Origin: MedAcidi-G1 sp000817085
GTDB taxonomy: Bacteria > Actinomycetota > Acidimicrobiia > Acidimicrobiales > MedAcidi-G1
Reading direction: 5' to 3'
Length of the DNA stretch: 64,000 nt
Assembly: GCA_045568635.1 (NCBI GenBank)
Contig: JBJLAO010000002.1
Location: forward strand, 124,001-188,000
The stretch's first letter is position 1. Each line of letters begins with the position of its first letter. Of this stretch, positions 9,001-16,035 are shown one piece after another. The translations under genes and the position numbers were made by a program. A model generated the notes under the pieces. That model searched no databases. It worked only from the letters and a program-made list of their open reading frames with translations, and was not told the DNA's origin.

Positions 9001-9630
9001 CTGATACAAATCGTTGTGAGCAGTTCTGTAATAACCCTCACTCCAATTGTCACCAGCAGTACCAGCCAAATCAGAAGTCAAAGCTGGAGAAGTGTTAGAC
9101 CCAGAGATCAACACCATTCCAGCACCCGTGATCAACGGAGCTGCAGCAGTAGCAGCACCAGAACACGAAGTACCCAGAACACCAACGACGCTTTCATCAG
9201 CGACGATTGTCTGAGCAGCAGCCTGACCACCATCAGAAGAACAAAGATCATCCAACCATGTACCAACATTCACACTGAAACCATGAATGTCGCCATAATC
9301 AGCAACAGCCATATCAACAGCACGAGACATAGGCACACCTAGGAACGCAACATCACCAGAAATGGCATGCAACGAACGAATCTGAATGTCCTCACCAGCA
9401 CCAACCTCAACAGTGCCCAACGATCCATCACCAAGTGACGAACCAGCTGCAGATGCAGCAGGCGCAGCAGTAGTAGCTGCAGGCGCAGCAGTAGTAACAA
9501 CAGGCGCAGCAGTAGTAGCAGTTACAGCAGAAGAACTGCTAGAAGAAGAAGTATCGTCACTACCACCACAAGCAGTTGCAACAAGTCCGAGTGCTAAAAA
9601 AAGACTTAATGACTTTGTAAACATTTTCAT
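6052..9630 (-). CDS. Triple solute-binding lipoprotein: LivK-like, BMP-like and second LivK-like module
   Basis: One 1192-residue frame carries a single lipoprotein signal (lipobox VATAC), a Ser/Thr/Ala/Pro linker (about 28-65) and three periplasmic-binding-protein modules. Residues about 75-465 look like a branched-chain amino acid type receptor (Peripla_BP_6). Residues about 470-765 look like the BMP/PnrA nucleoside-binding lipoprotein family (VGQVDDKSFNQAAW). Residues about 790-1192 look like a second Peripla_BP_6 module (GVSMLDFAF, NNDGGILGRKL). Such proteins normally carry one module and feed an ABC permease. No permease or ATPase gene lies nearby, so it is an orphan. GGAGGAAC precedes the ATG. 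A mis-joined assembly is possible but would have had to stay in frame twice. Confidence 0.85.
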   Translation of the reverse strand: MKMFTKSLSLFLALGLVATACGGSDDTSSSSSSSAVTATTAAPVVTTAAPAATTAAPAASAAGSSLGDGSLGTVEVGAGEDIQIRSLHAISGDVAFLGVPMSRAVDMAVADYGDIHGFSVNVGTWLDDLCSSDGGQAAAQTIVADESVVGVLGTSCSGAATAAAPLITGAGMVLISGSNTSPALTSDLAGTAGDNWSEGYYRTAHNDLYQGAAAAKFAYEVLGAATAATIHDGDPYTEGLATAFANSFTELGGDLQTITAVNKGDTDMVPVLTEVAAGSPDLLFFPIFPPEGNFISQQIGEVSGLENTTLMAADGMLVDNYMEIPESEGVFMSGPDLNFEGNANAATGETGDGFLAAYEAEHGEAPSAAFWAHAYDATTLLLSAIEAASSKDGDNLVVDRAGVREFMAGVSSWPGIIGDISCDAFGDCGSQRIAVVEHNDSSDIAAGKNNVVFTYSPGKSAVTGALSSAEAMCVGLVTDVGQVDDKSFNQAAWNGVLQAAEDLGADVDYIETQSSKDYANNIGLFADSGCDVIVTVGFALADATTAAAAEYPDVDFVGVDQFYGEPVDGVAGLIFAEDQAGFLAGALAASISKTGIVAEVLGTDLVPPVLAFGEGFVNGAKYVNSDIKVIKTYHPGGIDTAFTDPEWGATTARQALENGADVVFGAGGKTGNGAIIEVASEDGAYCIGVDLDQWESVPEAHPCLVSSSMKMIGEGVFDLVSQAAAGTMPAGNYLGKVGLAPFHDFDSMVSDDIKSMLATLKADLESGAMSPCVWDADSNPDCAEPEPLTASWRGVTEDAIHVGVSMLDFAFLVETNLSPQGWGDQQLVWETFVEKLNNDGGILGRKLIVDSYKYYSPIGPILGGIDPEAVCLELAADIETFAILGGFLGPVEDTNTCITGTQNTVMVGGRQTAERLAASTAPWIEPGTMKETKMKVFLSLLEQEGLLEGKNIALVGNEDDGPYQLASELLGNMDANVVLDVGVQVPVGDTAAEDARWDVLVQNVLASNADVAVLVGGERAGIRNLANNDIDMDLYVMNSETFTNLSESVTPDMAEGAISLTGLTEQETWDDPLTQNNCVIPFKEANPDLVIEGPDQFDEGEEEWYRSIMSYCRWLHLFSMIVETAGPNLTHETFLAAAESMSDFVLPGQPYNSISPGKYDASDSFRLSVFDSSSGGDQGALVPLTGILDGTP
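9460..9522. repeat. Three 21-base tandem repeats in the lipoprotein linker
   Basis: Three near-identical 21-base units begin at 9460, 9481 and 9502, each opening with AGGCGCAGCAGTAGTA. On the minus strand they encode TTAAP-type linker repeats between the lipid anchor and the first binding module. Repeats of this kind change copy number by slippage, so linker length may differ between strains. Confidence 0.85.
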
Positions 9631-9721
9631 TGTTCCTCCTAAGAACTACCAAAAACCTAACATTTTCTTTTCAATCTGTCATATGTGTAACCCGTCATCA
9701 AGATTACTGTAGATTTCTTAT

Positions 9722-10918
9722 ATGGCTAAAATTGATGTTGAGATCACAAGTAAGCGTGAAAATGGAGATTGGACATGGAGAGCAGTCGGAGCTCGCCAAC
9801 CAAAAGGAACCATAAATGCTTCTCTCCTGCCTACTGAATCAGCCGTTGGGTCACAATTTTCAGTCGAAACAGAGCATTACCTGGATGGCATAGTTGTTAC
9901 AAAAGTATTTGACAAAAAACAGACCTCTGGAAAAGGTGAAACTCTTGAAATCTTAGGTTCTGGCAAAGAAAATGATTTAGTAACTACGAAACTGGCTAAA
10001 AACAAAAAAAATAAAAAATTCTCTAAAGACTCCCCCTCTTCTAATTCACGGAGAAATGAACGTAGTGGTGATAAAAAAAGTTTTGTTAAAAAAGATAAAC
10101 CAGTATCGAATTCCAACAAAAAAGTAAGAAATGCCGGCGGCAGGAAACCACAAAACGGAAAAAAACAACAAAGTGCTAACCAATTTCCTAAAAGTAAAAG
10201 GTTAAAAGCAAAAAGACATCACCGTAATGAAGCATTAAAACAATTGCCGGATGAAATGAAAAGAATTGCAGAGATTCTTGTACAAAAAGGACTTCCTGGT
10301 TTACGTGACTCAATTGACGCTCAGAATGAAATTGCTAAAAAAGCTGGTGAACCTGAGATACCAAATGATCTGCTATTAAAACTAGCTGAGCAAATTTACC
10401 CTAACTTACGAACTGCAGAATGGCTCGATAGAGCAGATGGAGCTTTACGCGGTATGGAAAGCGTAGATTTGCGAGATATAAGATCTGTGATAGTTGCCTC
10501 CGAAAACGTTCAAAAAAATGATTCTGTGAGATCACTGTCTGAGGCCTTAAAAGAAGGGTTCAATAAGCGAGTTGAAAGTGATCAAAATAATTGGCTTAAA
10601 GAAGTAATTTCCACACTCAAAGAAGGACGAGTTGTCAGAGCCTTGCGCTTATCTTCTCGTCCTCCGAAAGCGGGATTCCCGTTACCAGAAGACCTTCTAC
10701 AGGCTCTAACAGAAGCGACAAATAAGGCTTTAACATCCGACGCAACTCAGTCACGTTGGGGAACAATAGCTGAGGCAGCAGCTTTCTCCCCTGTTCACGA
10801 CAAAGTTGTTCCAGAAGGAGTTCCAGAAAATCCTAACGAAGAGTTGATTAAAATAATTCGAAGGATTTCATCTAAGGCGCCCTCCATTGTAAAAAACTTT
10901 GATTCTTCCAAAGTTTAA
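9722..10918 (+). CDS. Basic, Lys/Asn-rich protein of unknown function
   Basis: The 398-residue protein has three visible parts. A compact N-terminal domain (1-90; opening MAKIDVEITSKRENGDWTWR) looks like a small beta-barrel. A strongly basic, low-complexity middle (about 95-175) is rich in Lys, Asn, Ser and Arg. An alpha-helical C-terminal region (about 175-398) includes LPDEMKRIAEILVQKGLPGLR. The basic middle suggests RNA or DNA contact. I do not recognise a named family. It is divergent from the solute-binding gene, sharing a roughly 90-base intergenic region, and is followed by an enoyl-CoA hydratase gene. Confidence 0.7.
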   Translation: MAKIDVEITSKRENGDWTWRAVGARQPKGTINASLLPTESAVGSQFSVETEHYLDGIVVTKVFDKKQTSGKGETLEILGSGKENDLVTTKLAKNKKNKKFSKDSPSSNSRRNERSGDKKSFVKKDKPVSNSNKKVRNAGGRKPQNGKKQQSANQFPKSKRLKAKRHHRNEALKQLPDEMKRIAEILVQKGLPGLRDSIDAQNEIAKKAGEPEIPNDLLLKLAEQIYPNLRTAEWLDRADGALRGMESVDLRDIRSVIVASENVQKNDSVRSLSEALKEGFNKRVESDQNNWLKEVISTLKEGRVVRALRLSSRPPKAGFPLPEDLLQALTEATNKALTSDATQSRWGTIAEAAAFSPVHDKVVPEGVPENPNEELIKIIRRISSKAPSIVKNFDSSKV

Positions 10919-10972
10919 AACAAAATATCAGTAGAAGTTACTGACAATGATTTTTCAATGTAGCTTCTTGTA

Positions 10973-11734
10973 ATGATCATTGAATATGAAACAAGAGAAC
11001 ACATAGCAATAATTACTTTAAACCGGCCTGAGGCAAGAAATGCTGTTAACCACGAAGTAGCTGAGGGTATCGAAAAAGCGCTAGATGAATTTGAAAATGA
11101 TGAAAATCTTTGGACGGGGATTCTGTGCGCGAATGGACCCGCTTTCTCCGCAGGGGCTGATTTGAAAGCAATCGCAGCTGGAGAACTGAACCTGGCTACA
11201 AAAAAAGGCGGATTTGGTGGAATTGTCGCACGTGTACGAACTAAACCTTTAATAGCAGCAGTAGACGGGCCTGCACTAGCTGGTGGGACAGAATTGGCTT
11301 TAGCATGCGATTTAATCGTTGCAAGTAAATCAGCTAGATTTGGACTTCCGGAAGTTAAGCGTTCCCTTATTGCTTCGGCCGGTGGATTAGTTCGCCTTCC
11401 ACGTGTTTTACCGAAAAATATAGCTATGCAAATGGCACTTACAGGAGAACCTATAAGTGCCGAGGAAGCTCATAGATTCGGAATGGTTAATAATTTAGTT
11501 GAAGCAGGAGAAGCTTTCGAAGGAGCTGTTTCTTTAGCTGAGAAAATTAATGAAAATGCACCACTGGCTGTTAGATCCACTCGACGCTCCCTTTTAGAAT
11601 CTCTAACATTGAGCGATCATGAAGGGATGAAATTCGCTATAGAGGAAACCGCAGCTTTAACTGCAACTGAGGATTACAAAGAAGGACCACTAGCTTTCAT
11701 TGAAAAACGGCTCCCAGTTTGGAAAGGCAAATAG
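10973..11734 (+). CDS. Enoyl-CoA hydratase/isomerase family protein
   Basis: This is a crotonase-fold protein of 253 residues. The two oxyanion-hole segments are FSAGADLKAI and ALAGGTELALACD, and the glutamate of the active-site region is in FGLPEVKRSL. Members hydrate or isomerise acyl-CoA thioesters in fatty-acid or amino-acid breakdown, in the cytoplasm. No other beta-oxidation gene is adjacent, so the acyl chain it acts on is unknown. It ends 9 bases before a convergent Nudix gene. Confidence 0.88.
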   Translation: MIIEYETREHIAIITLNRPEARNAVNHEVAEGIEKALDEFENDENLWTGILCANGPAFSAGADLKAIAAGELNLATKKGGFGGIVARVRTKPLIAAVDGPALAGGTELALACDLIVASKSARFGLPEVKRSLIASAGGLVRLPRVLPKNIAMQMALTGEPISAEEAHRFGMVNNLVEAGEAFEGAVSLAEKINENAPLAVRSTRRSLLESLTLSDHEGMKFAIEETAALTATEDYKEGPLAFIEKRLPVWKGK

Positions 11735-11743
11735 ACTTTTACT

Positions 11744-12136
11744 TTAAAAGTAGCCATTGTTTTCTAAAAAATTTTTAAGCCCATCGGCCATTTCTAAAGA
11801 GTCAAGACTGTGAAGATGCACCCACTTAGCATCTATTGCGTCTGTCGCCGGAAATGGTCGAGAATTTCCATGAATAGCTACTTCAAAATCTAAAATTACT
11901 TTGTGTGAGGTTTTTGAAATCATTTCACTAAAACCAATGAAAGATTTACATTCCCCTTCCAGGCCTGTTTCTTCGTAAAGCTCTCTCGTAACCGCACTTT
12001 CGAGCGATTCTCCATTCATGACGTGCCCGCCTGGGATGGACCATTTTCCAAGTTCCGGTGCTGTGCCACGCTTTATTAATAGAATTTCCCCATCAATTAT
12101 TGCGATCGCACCTACACACACTTCTGGTTTCGTCAT
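11744..12136 (-). CDS. Nudix hydrolase (ADP-ribose/NADH pyrophosphatase-like)
   Basis: The 130-residue protein carries a full Nudix box, GHVMNGESLESAVTRELYEE followed by TGL. This matches the G-x5-E-x7-REUxEExGU pattern that binds metal and cleaves nucleoside diphosphates linked to another group. The N-terminal strand (VCVGAIAIIDGEILLIKRG) is typical of small ADP-ribose or MutT-type members. Its start overlaps the stop of the GNAT gene by one base, so the two are probably coupled. Substrate cannot be read from the sequence. Confidence 0.88.
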   Translation of the reverse strand: MTKPEVCVGAIAIIDGEILLIKRGTAPELGKWSIPGGHVMNGESLESAVTRELYEETGLEGECKSFIGFSEMISKTSHKVILDFEVAIHGNSRPFPATDAIDAKWVHLHSLDSLEMADGLKNFLENNGYF

Positions 12137-12594
12137 TAATTTGGTTTAAGCGGGCGGTAAACGTGTATTAAACGAGCAACCATTCCTTGAGTTTCGAAAA
12201 AATTCTTAGTCTCCCTGTCACCTGGTAATGCAAATGAATCTATGCCAACAACTTTGTGTTGAATTGCTTCATCAATCAAAAAATTTATAACTGACTCACC
12301 CACACCAACCGAGCGAGCTTCTTTCAAAACAAAAATTTCTTTTATCGAAGCAATCCTTTGTGCGTCATTCGTGTTTGAAAATTCTAATATCCCATATGCA
12401 ACAACTGCTTCTCCGAACAAACCAGTAACAACGCGATGATCTGGTGAGGTAAGCCAATTAGACAACTCAGCAAGAGAATCATCTGAAAAAGTTTCAAGGT
12501 TCAGCAAAACCTCGCCGCCTCTTTTATTTTTTGCCTCAGAGATTGCTTCTTCACGTAGGAATGTCAGGGTTTCCAGATCTTCAGCAGACGCCAA
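12136..12594 (-). CDS. GNAT-family N-acetyltransferase
   Basis: The 152 residues fit a single GNAT domain. The strand VVAYGILEF comes first, then IKEIFVLKEARSVGVGESVI, which carries the acetyl-CoA pyrophosphate-binding R/GxGxG/A-type turn in a weakened form (RSVGVG). A C-terminal GIDSFALPGDRETKNFFETQ segment follows. It should transfer an acetyl group to a small-molecule or protein amine. It is in the leftward run between the acidic zinc-ribbon gene and the Nudix gene. Substrate unknown. Confidence 0.75.
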   Translation of the reverse strand: MASAEDLETLTFLREEAISEAKNKRGGEVLLNLETFSDDSLAELSNWLTSPDHRVVTGLFGEAVVAYGILEFSNTNDAQRIASIKEIFVLKEARSVGVGESVINFLIDEAIQHKVVGIDSFALPGDRETKNFFETQGMVARLIHVYRPLKPN

Positions 12595-12630
12595 ACGTGA
12601 GGATTCTTTCAGAGCTCTGTCCTGCTCAAG

Positions 12631-13083
12631 TTAAACGGCCCCCCCACAATGGGGACATTCGCCGGTTTCTTTCAGTATCTGAGATTCAATGATGAGGAAA
12701 CAACTAGGGCAAGTAACTTCACCCACGCGGCGTCCTTCAACAGAGTCTTCGTCACCTTGAACAGGGGTATCTTTTTTTGGAGCGGGGACACTTCCCTCTT
12801 CTGCGTCTTCATCCTCTCCGGATGCAATTCGATCTTTTAGAATTGCATCAAGATCAGCTTCTACATCGGCCGGGTCGTCGTCGTCGTCGTCGTTTAAATC
12901 TGCAACTGGAGTTGGGCCACTTTCGTCATCTTCATCTTCGTCATCTTCGTCATCTTCGTCATCTTCGTCGTCGCTGTCTAAAGACGCGTCGTCTAAATCT
13001 TCGTCATCGATATCTTCAGGGAATTCTTCTTCTTCGAAATCCGCTGGAGTTTCGTCTTCGTTATTTTCTTCTTCTTCAGACAT
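12631..13083 (-). CDS. Highly acidic protein with C-terminal zinc ribbon (DUF4193-like)
   Basis: The first 115 or so of 150 residues are dominated by Asp and Glu, with runs such as DDEDDEDDEDEDDE. The C-terminus (about 120-150) has CPSCF and, after a short spacer, CPHCG, a four-cysteine zinc ribbon. Similar acidic proteins ending in a TCxxC ribbon are widespread in Actinobacteria, possibly tied to transcription or RNA polymerase, though their role is not settled. It sits between the ThyX-like and GNAT genes on the same strand. The assignment to DUF4193 is by resemblance only. Confidence 0.7.
   Translation of the reverse strand: MSEEEENNEDETPADFEEEEFPEDIDDEDLDDASLDSDDEDDEDDEDDEDEDDESGPTPVADLNDDDDDDPADVEADLDAILKDRIASGEDEDAEEGSVPAPKKDTPVQGDEDSVEGRRVGEVTCPSCFLIIESQILKETGECPHCGGAV
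12874..12970. repeat. Asp/Glu-coding microsatellites
   Basis: A perfect GTC run spans 12874-12893. A 9-base unit (TTCGTCATC) recurs through about 12923-12970. Both encode the acidic stretches of the zinc-ribbon protein. Slippage here would lengthen or shorten the acidic arm without breaking the frame, because the units are multiples of three. Confidence 0.8.
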
Positions 13084-13163
13084 TTTTCCTCATAAAGCAA
13101 TCAGGACTAAAAACATCCCGCGGCCGGATATTAGACACAATTTCTTACAAAGTGGTAGTTTTT

Positions 13164-14795
13164 CTATGAATTTTTTGAATTATTACTCATTCTTTCGCCA
13201 CGCTTAAGGTCACTTTTCTTTTCTGCTTCCAATCTTTCAAGGTCATTTCCAGTTGAATGGTCAACAAATTTCATCATTTCTGCAATAGCGAAATGTCCAG
13301 CTTTTTCGGCAATGAGGGTATGCATTTCTTGACAAACCTGTCTGTATGCCGGGTGCCCTTGTGGTGTGGTGCGCAGTTCAAGCATATGCATTGCTTCTCT
13401 TGCATTGAGATGCATCAAAAATCTTACGCGATATGCAAGAGAAACTGCATAAGAGGCTTGCTCCGGAAATGGTTCGATCAATTCATCATGCAAACTCAGC
13501 GAGCGTTCCATGGCAGATTCAAAGCTTTTTGCTGTTCCTGCATCGTCAAGCTCATCTGGTGAGACAAATCCGTGATAAGGAGAAAGTTTTTGCCATTCAA
13601 TTGTCATCATTCGATGACGTTGCAGGTCACGAAATGCGCCATAGTCGGCAAGAATATCGAATCTATAAGAAGGTCTTTCAAGTGACCTTCCGGGTCGATG
13701 CCGTCTGTTTTCTCGTTCACCTTCGAGTGCTTTTAAGACATTTATACGTTCCTCGATAGTCATTCTTCGCACCCGATCTTCCACATCTCGGTCTGAGCGG
13801 TCGGTGTGAGGATATAGGGCTGCCGCAACGAGTTTTACCTCCGCATCAGGGTCGTAGTCAGTTAAATCCACCGTTGGATGAGGTAAGGGTGAATTCGTTT
13901 TAGGGAAATAGTGCTCTGACAGATCGATGAGTCTGTCACGTGTATCACTCATATAGTCCGAGGTTTGTTGGCCTCTATCTGCAATATCTACACGCTTTAG
14001 AAACGATGGAATTACTTTCCGTAACTCTAATAAGATCATCTCAGCGTATTCGCGAGCTTCCGGTAGAGGGTGTGATCTCATTCTTAATAAGAGTGCTTCG
14101 TAAGCTTGACCACTTCCATATATTCCGACATTAGAGAGTGAAGCTGCAGGTAAAACCCCTCTAACGGAGTCTAGAGCTTTTGCTTTTATAGCTTGAAGGT
14201 AAGCAAAATCTGAATCACTATCAGTTTTTGGAACTGAATTTATAAAATATTCACGCATCCTTTCCACTAAATCAGAGTAGCTGTCGAACAGATAATCCAT
14301 ATCTGCTACATACCTTGCTGCTAATGGTGAGGCCATAACTTCTGGGTCTCGGTAGTAGCGATATCGCCCATCTAAGCGCGTGTTATAAGAAATGTACCTA
14401 GTTGATTGCTCTAGATAGGACATTAACCTTCCCCATTCAAGAACTTTGGTCAGTAAGTTAGAGGCTTGTTCGCAGGCCAAGTGCACTCCACCTAATTGTG
14501 CAACGCTGTCGTCACCGTATTCGAAAAAAACTAGGTCATATAATTCTTCCGCTCTTTTTAGGCCAACAGTAGCGTCGATAGTTTCATCGCCCGAGATATC
14601 TAGTTCGCCTACAAACTCATCGAGGAACAAGCGTCTTAAACTCTTTGAAGATCTCGAATACCTAGCAAAAAGAGCACCCTTAACGACTTCAGGAAGATTG
14701 ACTAAGGCAAATACTGGTTTATCTAAATTTGTAAAGTAACGACGAAGTATGTCTTCTTCGTTGGAGTCAAATTGTTCAGAAGCATAAGAAGTCAT
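13164..14795 (-). CDS. Double-length ThyX-like protein (flavin-dependent thymidylate synthase family)
   Basis: ThyX is normally 200-250 residues; this protein has 543 and reads as two ThyX-like halves. The first half has FFEYGDDSVAQLGGVHLACE and YLEQSTRYISYNTR, recalling the E-QS-RY part of the ThyX signature. The second half has DYGAFRDLQRHRMMTIEWQK, carrying RHR but with Lys where the RHR-x7-S motif has Ser, and another Ser two residues on. Each half thus keeps part of the FAD/dUMP site. Whether the protein makes dTMP with FAD and methylene-tetrahydrofolate, or has another function, is unclear. No other thymidylate synthase is in the window. It lies between the M20 gene and the acidic zinc-ribbon gene. 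Confidence 0.75.
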   Translation of the reverse strand: MTSYASEQFDSNEEDILRRYFTNLDKPVFALVNLPEVVKGALFARYSRSSKSLRRLFLDEFVGELDISGDETIDATVGLKRAEELYDLVFFEYGDDSVAQLGGVHLACEQASNLLTKVLEWGRLMSYLEQSTRYISYNTRLDGRYRYYRDPEVMASPLAARYVADMDYLFDSYSDLVERMREYFINSVPKTDSDSDFAYLQAIKAKALDSVRGVLPAASLSNVGIYGSGQAYEALLLRMRSHPLPEAREYAEMILLELRKVIPSFLKRVDIADRGQQTSDYMSDTRDRLIDLSEHYFPKTNSPLPHPTVDLTDYDPDAEVKLVAAALYPHTDRSDRDVEDRVRRMTIEERINVLKALEGERENRRHRPGRSLERPSYRFDILADYGAFRDLQRHRMMTIEWQKLSPYHGFVSPDELDDAGTAKSFESAMERSLSLHDELIEPFPEQASYAVSLAYRVRFLMHLNAREAMHMLELRTTPQGHPAYRQVCQEMHTLIAEKAGHFAIAEMMKFVDHSTGNDLERLEAEKKSDLKRGERMSNNSKNS

Positions 14796-14837
14796 TGCGA
14801 CGATCGTAGGTGGTTTCTTTCCCAGAGTCGCGGATTG

Positions 14838-16031
14838 TTATGAAGCAAAAAAATCTTTGGCTTCAGTTAGAAGAGTAGGGTCGTGCCAACAATCCAATAC
14901 CGTCATTGCCAAACTTTTTGCTGAGTCTAATAAGCCATCATCTGCTTCCTGGCTTTTAGCACATTCTTCAAAATCAACTGTATGAATGGCGGTACCTTTG
15001 GGAGCGACCTTAACCATAGGGTGAATTGACGGTACTATATGGCTGACATTTCCCAAATCTGTTGACCCGACAACTCCGCCGTCATCTGCTGCTTTAATGA
15101 TTCTGCCTATCGACTCAGAGTTTTTCATGTATGCCTCAAGTATCGGGGCATTATCTAGTACCTCTGCGTAAGGTTCATTAATCCAGTCAATTTGGATTTC
15201 GCAACCAGCAGCTTTCGCTCCACCTTTAAGCGTTTCGACTAAACGAGATTTTAGAACTTCAAGTCGGTCCATCGTTGAAGAGCGAGCGTACCAAGTAGAT
15301 TCTGCTGATTCTGGCACGATGTTAGCTTTCTGTCCCCCGTTGGTGAAAATGCCGTGAAGACGTTCGTCCGGAGCTATGTGTTGTCGCAATGCGGCGACGC
15401 CCATATATCCGAGTACTGCTCCATCCAAAGCATTAATACCTTTTTCGGGTGCGGCAGCTGCATGTGCTGCTTTTCCGGAATAAGTGGCCCTAAGTTGCTG
15501 AACAGCAAGGCTGCTTATATTAGGTAAATCGGCATCAGCGGGGTGAATCATCAAAACTGCTTCCACAGAGTCAAAAGCTCCATTATTTAACATCCGGACT
15601 TTACCTCCCCCACCTTCTTCAGCCGGTGTGCCGAGTATCCGTAATCGGCCGTTGAAAGAGTCAGTTAAAGTCGATGCTGCTAAACCAGCTCCAATACCTG
15701 CCGCGGCAATAATATTGTGACCGCAAGCATGTCCAATTCCAGGTAACGCATCATATTCGCATAGCAAAGCTACAACAGGTCCAGAGCTCCCGGCTGTAGC
15801 TTCAAAAGCGGTCTCAATTTCATATGCTCCTTTTTCAACTTCTAAGCCTTTATCCGTTAATACTTGGGTCAACTGTTCATGAGCAAAATATTCCTCATAC
15901 CCAAGTTCAGGATTGTCATGTATAGCGTGTGAAAGCGCAATTAGCTCATCAGAAATAGCGTCTATATAGGAACAGATCTCACTTTTTGCTTCATCTAAAT
16001 TCATTCGTTTTTTCTTTCTACTGCTATGCAT
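14838..16031 (-). CDS. M20-family amidohydrolase (AbgB-like)
   Basis: This is a 397-residue metallopeptidase-fold amidohydrolase. The metal-binding part is clear: CEYDALPGIGHACGHN, then TPAEEGGGGK with the catalytic acid pair, and a late SIHPMVK segment. The GxGxACGHN pattern points to the AbgB/amidohydrolase branch that cleaves N-acyl or p-aminobenzoyl-glutamate type amides. A second Met at codon 10 (16004) could be the true start. It lies 4 bases downstream of metY, so it is probably in the same SAM-controlled message. Substrate inferred from family only. Confidence 0.82.
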   Translation of the reverse strand: MHSSRKKKRMNLDEAKSEICSYIDAISDELIALSHAIHDNPELGYEEYFAHEQLTQVLTDKGLEVEKGAYEIETAFEATAGSSGPVVALLCEYDALPGIGHACGHNIIAAAGIGAGLAASTLTDSFNGRLRILGTPAEEGGGGKVRMLNNGAFDSVEAVLMIHPADADLPNISSLAVQQLRATYSGKAAHAAAAPEKGINALDGAVLGYMGVAALRQHIAPDERLHGIFTNGGQKANIVPESAESTWYARSSTMDRLEVLKSRLVETLKGGAKAAGCEIQIDWINEPYAEVLDNAPILEAYMKNSESIGRIIKAADDGGVVGSTDLGNVSHIVPSIHPMVKVAPKGTAIHTVDFEECAKSQEADDGLLDSAKSLAMTVLDCWHDPTLLTEAKDFFAS

Positions 16032-16035
16032 AGTT

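Noticed and set aside
6507..9342. Several plus-strand frames opposite the solute-binding gene
   Set aside because: They lack family motifs and are shadows of the strongly biased 1192-codon gene on the minus strand.
11735..11751. ACTTTTA/TAAAAGT inverted repeat between the crotonase and Nudix genes
   Set aside because: The stem is nearly all A/T and too weak to call a terminator with any confidence, though its position between convergent genes is suggestive.
12777..13169. Arg/Leu/His-rich frame on the plus strand
   Set aside because: It is the antisense of the acidic repeat tract and the region upstream of that gene; its composition follows from the Asp/Glu codons on the other strand.
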